Positions 33,250 to 43,364 of a DNA stretch of 50,370 nt are shown here, one piece after another. The stretch covers positions 7,562 through 57,931 of the forward strand of contig DCIN01000035.1 in assembly GCA_002315815.1 (NCBI GenBank). The letters run 5' to 3'. The position numbers were made by a program, and so were the translations under genes. Origin of the DNA: Bacteroidales bacterium UBA1725. Lineage in GTDB: Bacteria > Bacteroidota > Bacteroidia > Bacteroidales > UBA932. The notes under the pieces were generated by a model, which saw only the letters and a list, made by a program, of their open reading frames with translations, ran no database searches and was not told the origin of the DNA. The first letter of the stretch is position 1, and every line of letters starts with the position of its first letter.

Positions 33250-35097
33250 ATGGCAGAGACAAATGAACAGGCCCCGGTAATCGAGGCAACAGAACAGCAG
33301 GCTCCCGTAGAGGTGCCCGCAGCACAGGAACCCAAAAAGATGCTCAACGCATCAGTGGCCCCCGAGGATTTCGACTGGGACGCTTTTGAAGGCGGAGACA
33401 TCTACGGAGTTGAGAAAGAAGAAATCAATGCGGCTTATGACAAGACCCTTTCAAAGGTTGTCGAGAGCGAAGTTGCTGAAGGTGAAGTCACTTCCATCAA
33501 CAAGCGCGAAGTTGTCGTTACAATAGGCGGAAAGAGCGAAGGTGTCATCCCCGTTTCCGAATTCCGTTACAATCCCGAACTTGCAGTCGGTGACAAAGTT
33601 GAGGTTTATGTCGAGTCCGCAGAGGACAAGAAGGGCCAGCTGGTGATATCCCACCGCAAGGCACGCGCCCTCAAGTCTTGGGACAGAGTCAACGAGGCCT
33701 ACGAAAACGACGAGATTGTGAAGGGTTTCGTGAAGACACGCACAAAGGGCGGTATGATTGTGGATGTATTCGGTATCGAGGCTTTCCTCCCCGGTTCCCA
33801 GATTGACATCAAGCCCATTCGTGACTATGATTCATTCGTGAATCAGACCATCGACTTCAAGATTGTCAAAATCAATCAGGAGTTCCGCAATGTTGTCGTT
33901 TCTCACAAGGCTCTCCTCGAGGCTGAGCAGGAGGCCAGAAGGGCTGAGCTTATCAGCAAGCTCGAGAAAGGCCAGATACTCGAAGGCGTTGTCAAGAACA
34001 TCACCAACTACGGTGTGTTCATCGACCTCGGCGGAGTGGACGGACTTATCCACATCACCGATCTTTCATGGGGCAGAATCAATCACCCTGAGGAGGTTGT
34101 CACCCTCGATGAGAAGATCAAGGTCGTTGTCCTCGATTTCAACGAGCAGCAGAAGAGAATCGCTCTCGGACTCAAGCAGCTTACTCCTCATCCTTGGGAC
34201 AATCTCGATCCCAACCTCAAGGTCGGCGACAAGGTCAAGGGTAAGGTTATCCTCATCGCTGATTACGGTGCATTCATCGAGATTGAGCCCGGTGTAGAAG
34301 GACTCGTTCACGTATCCGAAATGTCCTGGAGCCCCAGACTCCACAGCGCACAGGAATTCCTCAAGGTCGGCGACGAGGTGGATGCACAGATACTGTCCAT
34401 CGACCGCGAGGCCCGCAAGATTTCCCTCGGACTCAAGCAGCTTACCGAGAACCCCTGGGAGTCAATCCGCGAGAAGTATCCCGTTGGTAGCCAGCATAAG
34501 GCTACCGTGCGTAATGTCACCAACTTCGGTGTATTCGCAGAGCTTGAGGACGGTGTAGAGGGACTCGTACACATCAGCGACCTCAGCTGGAACAAGATCA
34601 AGCATCCTTCAGAGGTTGTCGCTCCCGGTGACTCCATCGATGTCCAGATTCTCGACTTCGACGAGACCAACCACAAGCTCAGCCTCGGTCACAAGCAGCT
34701 CACCCCCAATCCTTGGGACGAAATAGAGGCCAAGTTCACTCCCGGCACCAACGTTGAGGGCACCGTGGCTTCCATTACCGACAAGGGAGCCAACATCACC
34801 CTCGAAGGCAATGCAGAGGGCTTCGCTTTCTCACGCGAACTCGTCAAGGAGGATGGCAAGCAGGCTGTTGCCGGCGAGACTCTCCAGTTCAAGGTAGTTG
34901 AGCTTCGTCGCTCCACCCGCCGCATTCTCGTCAGCCATCTGCGTACTTATGCAGAGGTGAAGGAGAAGGCAGCAGCAGCTGAGGCCGAGTCCACCAAGAA
35001 GGCGGTCAAGAAAGTCAACTCCAACATCGAGAAGACCACTCTCGGAGACATCGACGCTCTTGCCGCTCTCAAGGAGAAGCTCGAGAAAGGAGAATAA
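33250..35097 (+). CDS. rpsA: 30S ribosomal protein S1
   Basis: This 615-residue protein carries six S1 RNA-binding repeats. They begin near GEVTSINKREVVVTIGG (residue 79), KGFVKTRTKGGM (157), EGVVKNITNYGVFIDLGG (246), KGKVILIADYGAFIEI (330), KATVRNVTNFGVFAEL (417) and EGTVASITDKGANITL (502). An acidic, Ala/Glu-rich N-terminal tail and a Lys-rich C terminus flank them. S1 helps mRNA bind the 30S subunit, which in this phylum works without strong Shine-Dalgarno pairing. ATG 33250 (MAETNE) is chosen over TTG 33235. The stop overlaps the next start as TAATG. Confidence 0.95.
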   Translation: MAETNEQAPVIEATEQQAPVEVPAAQEPKKMLNASVAPEDFDWDAFEGGDIYGVEKEEINAAYDKTLSKVVESEVAEGEVTSINKREVVVTIGGKSEGVIPVSEFRYNPELAVGDKVEVYVESAEDKKGQLVISHRKARALKSWDRVNEAYENDEIVKGFVKTRTKGGMIVDVFGIEAFLPGSQIDIKPIRDYDSFVNQTIDFKIVKINQEFRNVVVSHKALLEAEQEARRAELISKLEKGQILEGVVKNITNYGVFIDLGGVDGLIHITDLSWGRINHPEEVVTLDEKIKVVVLDFNEQQKRIALGLKQLTPHPWDNLDPNLKVGDKVKGKVILIADYGAFIEIEPGVEGLVHVSEMSWSPRLHSAQEFLKVGDEVDAQILSIDREARKISLGLKQLTENPWESIREKYPVGSQHKATVRNVTNFGVFAELEDGVEGLVHISDLSWNKIKHPSEVVAPGDSIDVQILDFDETNHKLSLGHKQLTPNPWDEIEAKFTPGTNVEGTVASITDKGANITLEGNAEGFAFSRELVKEDGKQAVAGETLQFKVVELRRSTRRILVSHLRTYAEVKEKAAAAEAESTKKAVKKVNSNIEKTTLGDIDALAALKEKLEKGE

Positions 35098-35900
35098 TGA
35101 ATTTTTCGCTCAAGATACTGGGCACGGCATCCGCCGTGCCCATTTCTGACAGAAATCCAAGCGCCCAGATGCTTTCAGTGAACGGGCGCTTGTTTCTTAT
35201 TGACTGCGGTGAGGGTGTGCAGCAGCAGATGCGGCGTATGCATCTTTCATTTCTGAAGGTGGAGGCCATCTTCATCACCCACATTCACGGAGACCACGTC
35301 TTCGGTCTTTTCGGTCTCCTCTCGTCTATGGCTATGTATGGACGTACAGCAGACCTATATATCTACGGGCCTCAGGCTCTCGGTTCCGTCATCAAGTTCT
35401 ACCGCAGTTTCTTTGCGGACGAGTCGGCCTTCGAAATTGTCTTCAAGCCGGCTGACTGTACCGAACTTACCCCAATACATAAGTCCAAAGCTGTGGCTGT
35501 GAGCACCTTTCCGCTCCGTCACAAAATCCCCTGCTTCGGATATCGTTTTGACGAAATAATCAGTGAAAGGCGAAGAGCCGGGAATCCGGCCTGTAAAGGC
35601 AAATCTTTCGCCTATTGCTCAGACACAGTCGCTTTCGCGAATCTGTCGGAATATGTGCGCGGAGTTGATGTCCTCTATCACGAGGCCACTTATATGAACG
35701 ATATGTCAGACAAAGCCGTGAACCGCTGGCATTCAACAACATCCCAGGCGGCGCAATGTGCCCTTACGGCCGGAGCCGGGAGACTTCTTGTCGGTCACTA
35801 TTCTTCCCGCATTCTGGATTTCGACGCATATATCGCTGAATGCATGTCCATTTTTCCTGATTCCGTAGCCGTGCAGGACGGAGATGTCTTCGATTTTTAG
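35097..35900 (+). CDS. rnz: Ribonuclease Z, short form
   Basis: This 267-residue metallo-beta-lactamase-fold nuclease trims the 3' end of tRNA precursors. It has LGTASAVP near 9, the zinc motif HIHGDH near 61-66, PLRHKIPCFGYRF near 142 and the later metal ligands SDT near 179, HEAT near 199 and GHYSSR near 240. It is about 35-40 residues shorter than usual. The missing part lies between GYRF and the YCSDT motif, where other RNase Z proteins have a longer linker. The exosite arm region seems kept (SSMAMYGRTADLYIYGP). It starts on the last base of the rpsA stop codon, so it is translationally coupled to S1. Confidence 0.9.
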   Translation: MNFSLKILGTASAVPISDRNPSAQMLSVNGRLFLIDCGEGVQQQMRRMHLSFLKVEAIFITHIHGDHVFGLFGLLSSMAMYGRTADLYIYGPQALGSVIKFYRSFFADESAFEIVFKPADCTELTPIHKSKAVAVSTFPLRHKIPCFGYRFDEIISERRRAGNPACKGKSFAYCSDTVAFANLSEYVRGVDVLYHEATYMNDMSDKAVNRWHSTTSQAAQCALTAGAGRLLVGHYSSRILDFDAYIAECMSIFPDSVAVQDGDVFDF

Positions 35901-35912
35901 TATTTTCGCAGA

Positions 35913-36980
35913 ATGAAGAAACTGACACTCGCGCTGGCTCTTCCGGCGATTGCGGTATGTGCGGTCATACTTGTCTTTGTCCGTTATGCGGACAGCAGGC
36001 TATCCAATTTTGACGCTGATGTTTCGTTCTATGTTCATCCCGGCGATGGCAGTTCCGAAGTGCTCGACATACTGTATTCCAAGGCTGATGTGATTCATCC
36101 TGAAAGGCTGTCGCGTGTTTTCTCTTCGCAGAAAGTGGACAGATTCATCAAGCCCGGTCACTATACCGTCAATAAGGGGAACTCCAGTATATATGTTGCC
36201 AGAATGCTGAACAACGGCTGGCAGTCTCCTGTCAGGCTCACTCTTTCCGGCACCATTCGTAAAACCTCAACTCTTGCCTCACGGATTGGAAAACAGATGC
36301 TGTGTGACTCCGCCGATGTGATGGAAGCCTTTCGTGACAGGGCGATGCTGGATTCAATCGGTTTTGCGGAACCCCATCTTCTTTCTCTTTTCATTCCGGA
36401 TACCTACGAGATGTGGTGGACTGCATCCCCTTCAGAGATTCTGCTCGCGATGAAAAAGGCCAATGACGAGTTCTGGACTCCGGAGAGGATGGTAAAGGCC
36501 CAATCCCTCGGTCTCGACAGAAAGACAGCGGCGGTACTCGCGTCCATTGTCACCGCCGAATCCAGATATCTCCCCGAACTTCCTGCGATTGCCGGAGTCT
36601 ATCTCAACAGGCTTGCCTCAGGTATGCCGCTCCAGGCTGATCCTACTGTCGCATTCTGCTTTGACTATGTGCCGCAGCGCATCCTCAAGAAACATCTGGA
36701 CGTGGATTCGCCGTACAATACATACAGGCACAGAGGTCTTCCTCCGGGTCCCATCTGCGTTCCGTCGAAAGAAAGTCTTGAGGCCGTACTCAATCCCGAT
36801 TTCGGCAATGGTGCGGTGAAAGCCGGAACCCGTGGCTGCAATCTGTATTTCTGCGCCAATCCGGACTTCAGCGGGACACACGTCTTCGCTTCCACTCTTG
36901 CCGCACACAATATCAACGCCAGAGCATTCCAGAACGAGAACACCAGACGCCACCGGGCCAGGCTGGCAGCTTCGAAATGA
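35913..36980 (+). CDS. mltG: Endolytic murein transglycosylase MltG
   Basis: This 355-residue inner-membrane protein has one N-terminal transmembrane helix (residues 5-24) and a periplasmic YceG domain. The domain includes FIPDTYEMWW near 156, the catalytic Glu in ASIVTAESRY near 210-219, GVYLNRLASGMPLQADPTV near 227-245 and YNTYRHRGLPPGPICVP near 270. MltG cuts growing glycan strands and so sets their length. A TATTTTCG box (35901-35908) lies just upstream and might give a near-leaderless transcript, but no -33 box is seen. Its last codons overlap the next gene as ATGA. Confidence 0.93.
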   Translation: MKKLTLALALPAIAVCAVILVFVRYADSRLSNFDADVSFYVHPGDGSSEVLDILYSKADVIHPERLSRVFSSQKVDRFIKPGHYTVNKGNSSIYVARMLNNGWQSPVRLTLSGTIRKTSTLASRIGKQMLCDSADVMEAFRDRAMLDSIGFAEPHLLSLFIPDTYEMWWTASPSEILLAMKKANDEFWTPERMVKAQSLGLDRKTAAVLASIVTAESRYLPELPAIAGVYLNRLASGMPLQADPTVAFCFDYVPQRILKKHLDVDSPYNTYRHRGLPPGPICVPSKESLEAVLNPDFGNGAVKAGTRGCNLYFCANPDFSGTHVFASTLAAHNINARAFQNENTRRHRARLAASK

Positions 36981-37960
36981 GATTCATACATACCATATCA
37001 GCGGCATTGTCGGTATTGTTGATGCTGCTTCCCTTTTCCGCCAATTTGAATGCGGGAAATGACATTTACAGGGATTATGTCGGCCGATGGGCCGGCACAG
37101 CCGTTCACGAAATGAAGCGCAGCGGCGTTCCGGCTTCCGTCACCCTCGCGCAGGGGTTGCTGGAGTCTGCGGCGGGGCAGTCTGAACTTGCCCGGCAAGG
37201 AAACAACCATTTCGGAATCAAGTGCCACAGCGCTTGGACAGGTGCCGAGTTCCACAAGGATGCAGAGATCAAGGACGAGTGTTTCAGGGCATATAACGAT
37301 GCCTCCGAATCTTTCAGGGACCATTCCGATTTTCTCAGGTATCAGGACAGGTACAGATTCCTTTTCGACCTCGAGCCAACTGATTACAAAGGATGGGCGG
37401 AAGGCCTCAAGAAGGCCGGCTATGCCACGGATCCCGCATATCCCCGCAAGCTTGTGAAATTGATTGAGGAGTATGAACTGTTTGTATATGACAGCGGTGT
37501 CACTCCGGAAGTGCAGAGCCCCGCAGCCGCCGAGGCTCCCGCGGCTTCTCAGACAAATCCGCTTACCGCTGTCCTGCGAAACAGGATTGCTGAGAATGTA
37601 AGCATCAGTCTTTCGCGCACCATACTCGAGAAGAACGGCGTTCCTTTTGTCAGTGCCGTGGAGGGGGAACGTTTCTCTGATATAGCCGCATCCTTCGGAC
37701 TGTTCACCGACGAACTGCTTCGCTACAACGATGCACAGTCCGACTATGTCCTTCGGGCAGACGAGACAGTATATCTGGCTCCGAAGAAGAAAATGGCTGC
37801 CGTGGGTCTGGACAAATTCATACCCGGTCCGGGTGAGTCATTCACTATCAGGGAGATATCCCAGAGATTCGCGGTCAGAAGCAAGTCCCTGTGCCGGATG
37901 AATTCTGTTTCTGAATCTCACGTGTTCCGTGAAGCTGACGTGATTGTGCTCCGAAAATGA
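36977..37960 (+). CDS. Secreted glucosaminidase-domain protein with LysM repeats
   Basis: This 327-residue protein has a signal peptide (residues 1-26) and an N-terminal mannosyl-glycoprotein endo-beta-N-acetylglucosaminidase domain of FlgJ/GH73 type. The catalytic Glu lies in LAQGLLESAAGQSELA near 56, followed by NNHFGIKCH near 76 and SDFLRYQDRYRFLF near 115. The C-terminal part has one clear LysM-like unit (GERFSDIAASFGLFTDELLRYN near 232-255) and a second, weaker one (GESFTIREISQRFAVRS near 290). It should bind and cut peptidoglycan. It overlaps mltG on one side and uvrB on the other, and the link to mltG is functional as well as positional. Confidence 0.88.
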   Translation: MRFIHTISAALSVLLMLLPFSANLNAGNDIYRDYVGRWAGTAVHEMKRSGVPASVTLAQGLLESAAGQSELARQGNNHFGIKCHSAWTGAEFHKDAEIKDECFRAYNDASESFRDHSDFLRYQDRYRFLFDLEPTDYKGWAEGLKKAGYATDPAYPRKLVKLIEEYELFVYDSGVTPEVQSPAAAEAPAASQTNPLTAVLRNRIAENVSISLSRTILEKNGVPFVSAVEGERFSDIAASFGLFTDELLRYNDAQSDYVLRADETVYLAPKKKMAAVGLDKFIPGPGESFTIREISQRFAVRSKSLCRMNSVSESHVFREADVIVLRK

Positions 37961-40134
37961 AGTTTGACCTGCAGTCGGATTATCTTCCGTCCGGAGACCA
38001 GCCCCAGGCCATAGCCCAGCTTGTGGACGCCTTGTCAAAGGGGGTTCAGGATGTCACCCTGCTCGGAGTCACCGGGTCGGGCAAGACTTTCACAATGGCC
38101 AACGTGATACAGCGCTTGCAGAGACCTGCCTTGATACTCAGCCACAACAAGACGCTGGCCGCTCAGCTTTACGGCGAGTTCAAGTCTTTCTTCCCGGCCA
38201 ATGCGGTGGAGTATTTCGTCTCGTATTACGATTATTATCAGCCGGAAGCTTACATCCCTTCCAGCGACACCTATATAGAAAAAGACCTCAGCATCAACGA
38301 CCAGATAGAGAAATTGCGTCTCTCCGCTGCCTCCGCCCTGCTCAGCGGCCGCCGTGATGTGATAGTGATTTCGTCGGTGAGCTGTCTGTACGGCATCGGA
38401 AATCCGGAGGATTTTCACTCACAGACAGTGGTTGTAAGGAGAGGGGAGAGAAGGAGTCTCACAGGCCTTCTTTACAAACTTGTGGATGCGCTCTACAGCC
38501 GTACGGAGGCGGAATTCAAGAGAGGCAGCTTCAGGGTCAAAGGAGATGTCGTGGATGTCTGTCTGGCAGGTGCCGACGATGCTGTCCGCATAGAATTCTT
38601 CGGTGACGAGGTGGACTCGATTTCCGTCATCAATCCTGTCACCGGTGCCCGGTTGGAGGAGATTGAAGAAATCAATATTTATCCCGCCAACAATTTCGTG
38701 ACCACGAAGGAACGTGGTGCGGCGGCGGTCAGCCATATTCAGGATGATCTGGTCAAGCAGATGGCCCATTTCGAGCAGACAGATCGCCCTATCGAGGCCA
38801 AGCGCTTGAAACAGAGGGTGGAATATGACCTCGAGATGATTAAGGAGATGGGTTATTGTCCCGGTATCGAGAACTATTCACGTTATTTTGACGGTCGCCG
38901 CGAGGGTCAGCGCCCTTTCTGCCTGATAGACTATTTTCCCAAGGATTTCATTACCTTCATAGACGAAAGCCACGTCACCCTGCCTCAGGTTCACGCTATG
39001 TACGGAGGTGATCATTCCCGCAAGGAGGTCCTTATCCAATATGGATTCCGTCTCCCGGCCGCTGCCGACAACAGGCCTCTGAAGTTCGAGGAATTTGAGG
39101 AAATCACCGGGCAGAAGGTTTACGTCAGCGCCACTCCCGCCGACTATGAGCTCCGGAAATCGGAAGGACTTGTGGTGGAGCAGGTCGTACGGCCCACAGG
39201 ACTGCTTGATCCTCCTGTCGAAGTACGGCCCACAAAGAATCAGGTGGATGACCTTGTGGAGGAGATACGTCGGCGCTCAGACAAGGACGAAAGAGTGCTT
39301 GTGACTGCGCTTACCAAACGAATGGCTGAGGAACTCAATGATTATCTGAGCCGTATCGGAGTGAGAGTAAGATATATACACTCCGATGTGGATACTGCCG
39401 AGAGAGTGGAGATAATAGAGGATTTCAAGAACGGCCTTTTCGATGTTCTGGTTGGGGTGAACCTTTTGCGTGAAGGTCTTGACATACCTGCCGTGTCGCT
39501 TGTCGCGATTCTGGATGCCGACAAGGAAGGTTTCCTCCGCACCAGCCGCGCTCTCACACAGACCGCCGGCAGAGCGGCCCGCAATGTGAACGGTCTGGTG
39601 ATTATGTACGCAGATTCTGTCACCAAATCTATGGAGGAGACCATACGGGAGACAGACAGGCGCCGCCGGAAGCAGATAGAATACAACAAACTCAACAATA
39701 TTACGCCCTCACAGGTTGAGACCAAACTCAACATTCTGGCTGCGGAACTGACAACGGGCAGGGATAAAGTACTTCCACGCGGACTTCAGAACGGAACCAC
39801 CGGCAGGGTGAGCGCCGCAAATTCCTATGATGACCCTGTCTATATTCCAAACCCTTCGGATCTCGGCAGGGGCAGCGTCAGCGTCGGGCTCGGTCACGAT
39901 TCGCGTCGTCCAGGCGGGTCCGCTATGACAGATGGCTACGTCACCGCCGATCTTGCGGCAGTTCTTCAGGACCCTGTGATAAGGTCTATGTCTCGTTCCC
40001 AGATAGAGAAGATGGTGGAGGATGACAGAAAGATGATGAAGAAATCAGCGGCCGGGCTGGACTTCACACAGGCGGCCCACTATCGCGATGAAATGTGGGC
40101 GCTGCAGGAATATCTGAAGGTGTGGAAGGAATAG
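37957..40134 (+). CDS. uvrB: UvrABC excinuclease subunit B
   Basis: This 725-residue repair helicase loads at DNA damage found by UvrA and recruits UvrC. It shows Walker A GVTGSGKT near 39-46, the beta-hairpin YYDYYQPEAYIPSSDTYIEKD near 90-110, DESH near 334, and helicase motifs VGVNLLREGLD near 500 and QTAGRAARN near 533. The UvrC-binding UVR motif (FTQAAHYRDEMWALQ near 702-716) ends the protein. It is about 50 residues longer than most UvrB because of a Gly/Ser-rich linker (near 610-670) before the UVR motif. Start ATG 37957 overlaps the preceding stop. Confidence 0.95.
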   Translation: MKFDLQSDYLPSGDQPQAIAQLVDALSKGVQDVTLLGVTGSGKTFTMANVIQRLQRPALILSHNKTLAAQLYGEFKSFFPANAVEYFVSYYDYYQPEAYIPSSDTYIEKDLSINDQIEKLRLSAASALLSGRRDVIVISSVSCLYGIGNPEDFHSQTVVVRRGERRSLTGLLYKLVDALYSRTEAEFKRGSFRVKGDVVDVCLAGADDAVRIEFFGDEVDSISVINPVTGARLEEIEEINIYPANNFVTTKERGAAAVSHIQDDLVKQMAHFEQTDRPIEAKRLKQRVEYDLEMIKEMGYCPGIENYSRYFDGRREGQRPFCLIDYFPKDFITFIDESHVTLPQVHAMYGGDHSRKEVLIQYGFRLPAAADNRPLKFEEFEEITGQKVYVSATPADYELRKSEGLVVEQVVRPTGLLDPPVEVRPTKNQVDDLVEEIRRRSDKDERVLVTALTKRMAEELNDYLSRIGVRVRYIHSDVDTAERVEIIEDFKNGLFDVLVGVNLLREGLDIPAVSLVAILDADKEGFLRTSRALTQTAGRAARNVNGLVIMYADSVTKSMEETIRETDRRRRKQIEYNKLNNITPSQVETKLNILAAELTTGRDKVLPRGLQNGTTGRVSAANSYDDPVYIPNPSDLGRGSVSVGLGHDSRRPGGSAMTDGYVTADLAAVLQDPVIRSMSRSQIEKMVEDDRKMMKKSAAGLDFTQAAHYRDEMWALQEYLKVWKE

Positions 40135-40161
40135 ATGCAGTCGTGAATCAGCTTTTGTTTC

Positions 40162-40192
40162 TTGAAATAGTTGTTTTTATTTAGTATCTTCG
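40162..40192 (+). promoter_or_regulatory. Promoter of the double SusCD operon
   Basis: TTG (40162-40164) is followed after 20 bases by TATCTTCG (40185-40192), one base off TAnnTTTG. Transcription from here gives a leader of about 45 AT-rich bases before the ATG at 40244. Confidence 0.6.
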
Positions 40193-40243
40193 CAGAATGA
40201 CACTATCATAACCATTTTTAACTTATATTAATTATTCACAACG

Positions 40244-43200
40244 ATGAAAATCCATCTTAAGATCGCGCTTGCTGCGGTCGCGGCGTTTCTGACGTGCGCC
40301 TCCGCATTCGCGCAACAAAGGATTTCAGGAACCGTTCTGGATGCCAATGACGAACCTCTCATTGGCGCCGGAGTTGTTCTGAAAGGTACCATAACCGGTA
40401 CTGTCACCGATGTCAATGGTAAATTCGAACTCTCTGTTCCGCAGAATGCCGTCCTTACGGTTTCCTGCGTGGGCTACAAGGAGGTAGAAGTTGCTGTTGC
40501 AGCCAACAAATCCGTTTACACAATCAAACTCTCCGAGGACACAGAGGCTCTGGAGGCAGTTGAGGTTGTTGCTTACGGAACTCAGAAAAAGGTTACCGTC
40601 ACGGGTGCTCTTTCAAGCGTAAAGTCCGAGGACCTCGTGCGTACCCCTATCACTACTGTGAACAACGTTCTTGCGGGTCAGCTTTCCGGTGTCACGACAA
40701 TCCAGTATTCAGGTGAACCCGGTTCCGATGCCGCAACCGTTTACGTTCGCGGTCAGGGTACTTGGACCAATTCCGCACCTCTCATTCAGGTTGACGGTGT
40801 CGAGCGTTCGATGTCAGACCTTAACCCTGAAGACATTGAGTCAATAACCGTCCTCAAGGATGCATCCGCAACAGCAGTGTTCGGTGTGCGCGGTGCCAAC
40901 GGTGTTCTTCTTATCACCACCAAGCGCGGTAACGAGGGAAAGGCGAAGATCAATGTCAACACTTCCTTCTCCATTCAGAATCCCACCAAGCTTGTAGAAC
41001 AGGCCAACTCCTATGATTATGCCGTCTATTACAACAAGATGAGGGCTAATGACGGACAGACTCCTATGTTCTCAGACGCAGTGATTCAGAAATTCAAGGA
41101 CGGTTCTGATCCCATCCGCTTCCCCAGCGTGCAGTGGACCGACTATATTATGAAGAAAATCACGACACAGTCCAACCATAGCCTCAGTATCTCCGGTGGT
41201 ACCAAGAAAGTGAAGTACTTCGTTTCCGCAGGTCTCGCCACCCAGGACGGTCTGTTCAACGAGTTTGACCGTGACTATCATTTCGGTTATCAGTACCAGA
41301 GATTCAACTACCGTGCGAATCTTGACCTCAATGTAACCAGCACCACCAAGATTTCCTTCGACGTATCAGGAAATATCTCCAAGCAGAACTCTCCTACCAC
41401 CGGACAGGGCTCGGGCGGTATGCTTATGAACGTTTATCACGGTACTCCTTTCTCCAGCCCGGGTATGATTGACGGCAAGTATGTTGTCACTTCCACTGAT
41501 TACACCGACGGCGTACAGCTTCCTTTCGTGGGAGTTGACGGTCTTGAGTATGTGGTTGCCAACGGAGGTGGTTTCAGCCAGTCAAATAATAACAAGCTTC
41601 AGATGGACCTCACCCTCAATCAGGATCTCAAGTTCATCACCCCGGGTCTCTCTTTCAAGATCAAGGGATCATACAACAGCAACTTCAGCGTATCGCTCAC
41701 CGGTAACCGTCAAACGGCAACCTATCAGCCGGTTATTCAGACTGACGGAACCATAGCCTACCGCAAGACCGGCCAGGACAGTGCCATCAGTTACACCAAG
41801 GGCTCTGGCAAGGGAAGAAACTGGTATATGGATGCTTCTCTCAATTACAACCGTTCATTCGGCGACCATTCAGTGGGAGCTCTTGTCCTTTATAATCAGA
41901 GCAAGACATACTATTCCGGCAGCTACTCCGATATACCCAGCGGTTATGTCGGTCTCGTCGGGCGTGTCACCTATGACTACAAGAAGCGTTATCTGGCTGA
42001 GTTCAACATTGGATACAACGGTTCGGAGAACTTCCACCCCGACCGTCGTTATGGTATCTTCCCGGCAGGTTCACTCGGCTGGGTAGTCAGCGATGAGCCT
42101 TTCTTCAAGCCTCTCAAGAGTGTCGTTTCTTTCTTCAAGATTCGTGCTTCCTACGGTATTGTAGGTAATGACAAGATTGGTGGTTCCCGTTTTATGTATC
42201 TTTCCGATCCCTATGGTGTCAACAACGGTTATTACGCCACACGTTCCGGAATGGCCTACAATTTCGGTGTCGAAAACTCCACGGCACATATGGGAGCATA
42301 CGAGAGTTCACGTAACAATCCCAACGTATCTTGGGAGAAGGCATACAAGCAGGATTACGGTGTTGACATCAATTTCCTCAGCAACCGTCTCAACGCTTCC
42401 TTCGATTATTATAAAGAGAATCGTAAGGACATTCTCCTTCAGGATATGACAGCTCCCAAGCTCATCGGCTTCACCGTACCCTACGCAAACCTCGGTTCAG
42501 TGGAAAGTTGGGGTTGGGAAGTTCAGCTCAAGTGGAATGACCGCATCGGCAGCGACTTCAGGTACAACGTGAACGTGAACCTCTCTCATAACCAGAACAG
42601 GATTCTGGAAAAGAAGGAAGCACCCTACACCAATGCCTATCAGTATGAGAAAGGTCACCGTATCGGAGCCCGCTATATGTACAAGTTCTTCGAGTACTAT
42701 GAGACCGGCAAGACCGAACAGCGCTACAAGGAAGCTTATGGTACAGATTTCCCCCAGCAGCTCGTAACTCTCAAGGACGGTGACTGCGTTTACGTCGACC
42801 TTGACAAGAACGGACACATCGATGCAAACGATATGTCCCGCGACTACGGTTTTACTGACGATCCTCAGTATGTACTCGGTGTCAACGCTGGATTCAGCTG
42901 GAAGAATTTCGAGTTCAATATGCAGTGGACCGGTGCCGCAGGAGTAACCCGTCTTATCAAGGAGAACTTCCGTATCCCATTCGTTTCAAGAACGGACTAT
43001 ACTACGGGAGGCCTTCTTCAGTACATCGTGGACAATACCTGGGATCCCGCAAATCCTTCACAGGATGCCAAGTACCCTAGAGCTACCTGGACCAACGGTG
43101 TCGTAAACAACTATCAGGACAGCGATCTCTGGGAGCAGGATGCAAGTTATATGCGTCTCAAAACTCTTATGATCGGTTACAACTTCAAGTTCCCGTTCTT

Positions 43201-43360
43201 CAAAACCATAGGACTTGACAGGGCTCAGGTTGCCCTTTCCGGATACAACCTTGTAACCTTCACTCCCTATATTTGGGGTGATCCCGAGTCAAGGGCAACA
43301 GAAAGCCCCACTTATCCTCTGACCAGGACTTTCACTCTCAGTCTCAAACTTAATTTCTAG
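40244..43360 (+). CDS. SusC/RagA-family TonB-dependent transporter (first of tandem pair)
   Basis: This 1038-residue outer-membrane protein has a signal peptide (cleavage near FAQQ, residue 24), a carboxypeptidase-regulatory-like domain (RISGTVLDANDEPLIGA) and a plug domain with VVAYGTQKKVTVTGA near 109-123. LIQVDGVERSM near 180 and FGVRGANGVLLITTKRG near 212 lead into a 22-strand-type barrel ending LSLKLNF. It imports an unknown glycan with the SusD partner encoded four bases downstream. It starts the operon that contains a second, different SusCD pair. No enzyme gene accompanies it inside the window, so substrate cannot be inferred. Confidence 0.93.
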   Translation: MKIHLKIALAAVAAFLTCASAFAQQRISGTVLDANDEPLIGAGVVLKGTITGTVTDVNGKFELSVPQNAVLTVSCVGYKEVEVAVAANKSVYTIKLSEDTEALEAVEVVAYGTQKKVTVTGALSSVKSEDLVRTPITTVNNVLAGQLSGVTTIQYSGEPGSDAATVYVRGQGTWTNSAPLIQVDGVERSMSDLNPEDIESITVLKDASATAVFGVRGANGVLLITTKRGNEGKAKINVNTSFSIQNPTKLVEQANSYDYAVYYNKMRANDGQTPMFSDAVIQKFKDGSDPIRFPSVQWTDYIMKKITTQSNHSLSISGGTKKVKYFVSAGLATQDGLFNEFDRDYHFGYQYQRFNYRANLDLNVTSTTKISFDVSGNISKQNSPTTGQGSGGMLMNVYHGTPFSSPGMIDGKYVVTSTDYTDGVQLPFVGVDGLEYVVANGGGFSQSNNNKLQMDLTLNQDLKFITPGLSFKIKGSYNSNFSVSLTGNRQTATYQPVIQTDGTIAYRKTGQDSAISYTKGSGKGRNWYMDASLNYNRSFGDHSVGALVLYNQSKTYYSGSYSDIPSGYVGLVGRVTYDYKKRYLAEFNIGYNGSENFHPDRRYGIFPAGSLGWVVSDEPFFKPLKSVVSFFKIRASYGIVGNDKIGGSRFMYLSDPYGVNNGYYATRSGMAYNFGVENSTAHMGAYESSRNNPNVSWEKAYKQDYGVDINFLSNRLNASFDYYKENRKDILLQDMTAPKLIGFTVPYANLGSVESWGWEVQLKWNDRIGSDFRYNVNVNLSHNQNRILEKKEAPYTNAYQYEKGHRIGARYMYKFFEYYETGKTEQRYKEAYGTDFPQQLVTLKDGDCVYVDLDKNGHIDANDMSRDYGFTDDPQYVLGVNAGFSWKNFEFNMQWTGAAGVTRLIKENFRIPFVSRTDYTTGGLLQYIVDNTWDPANPSQDAKYPRATWTNGVVNNYQDSDLWEQDASYMRLKTLMIGYNFKFPFFKTIGLDRAQVALSGYNLVTFTPYIWGDPESRATESPTYPLTRTFTLSLKLNF

Positions 43361-43364
43361 GAAT

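Noticed and set aside
33250..40134. The rpsA-rnz-mltG-glucosaminidase-uvrB block as an accessory island
   Set aside because: All are core genes with normal motifs and tight overlaps; this is ordinary conserved chromosome.
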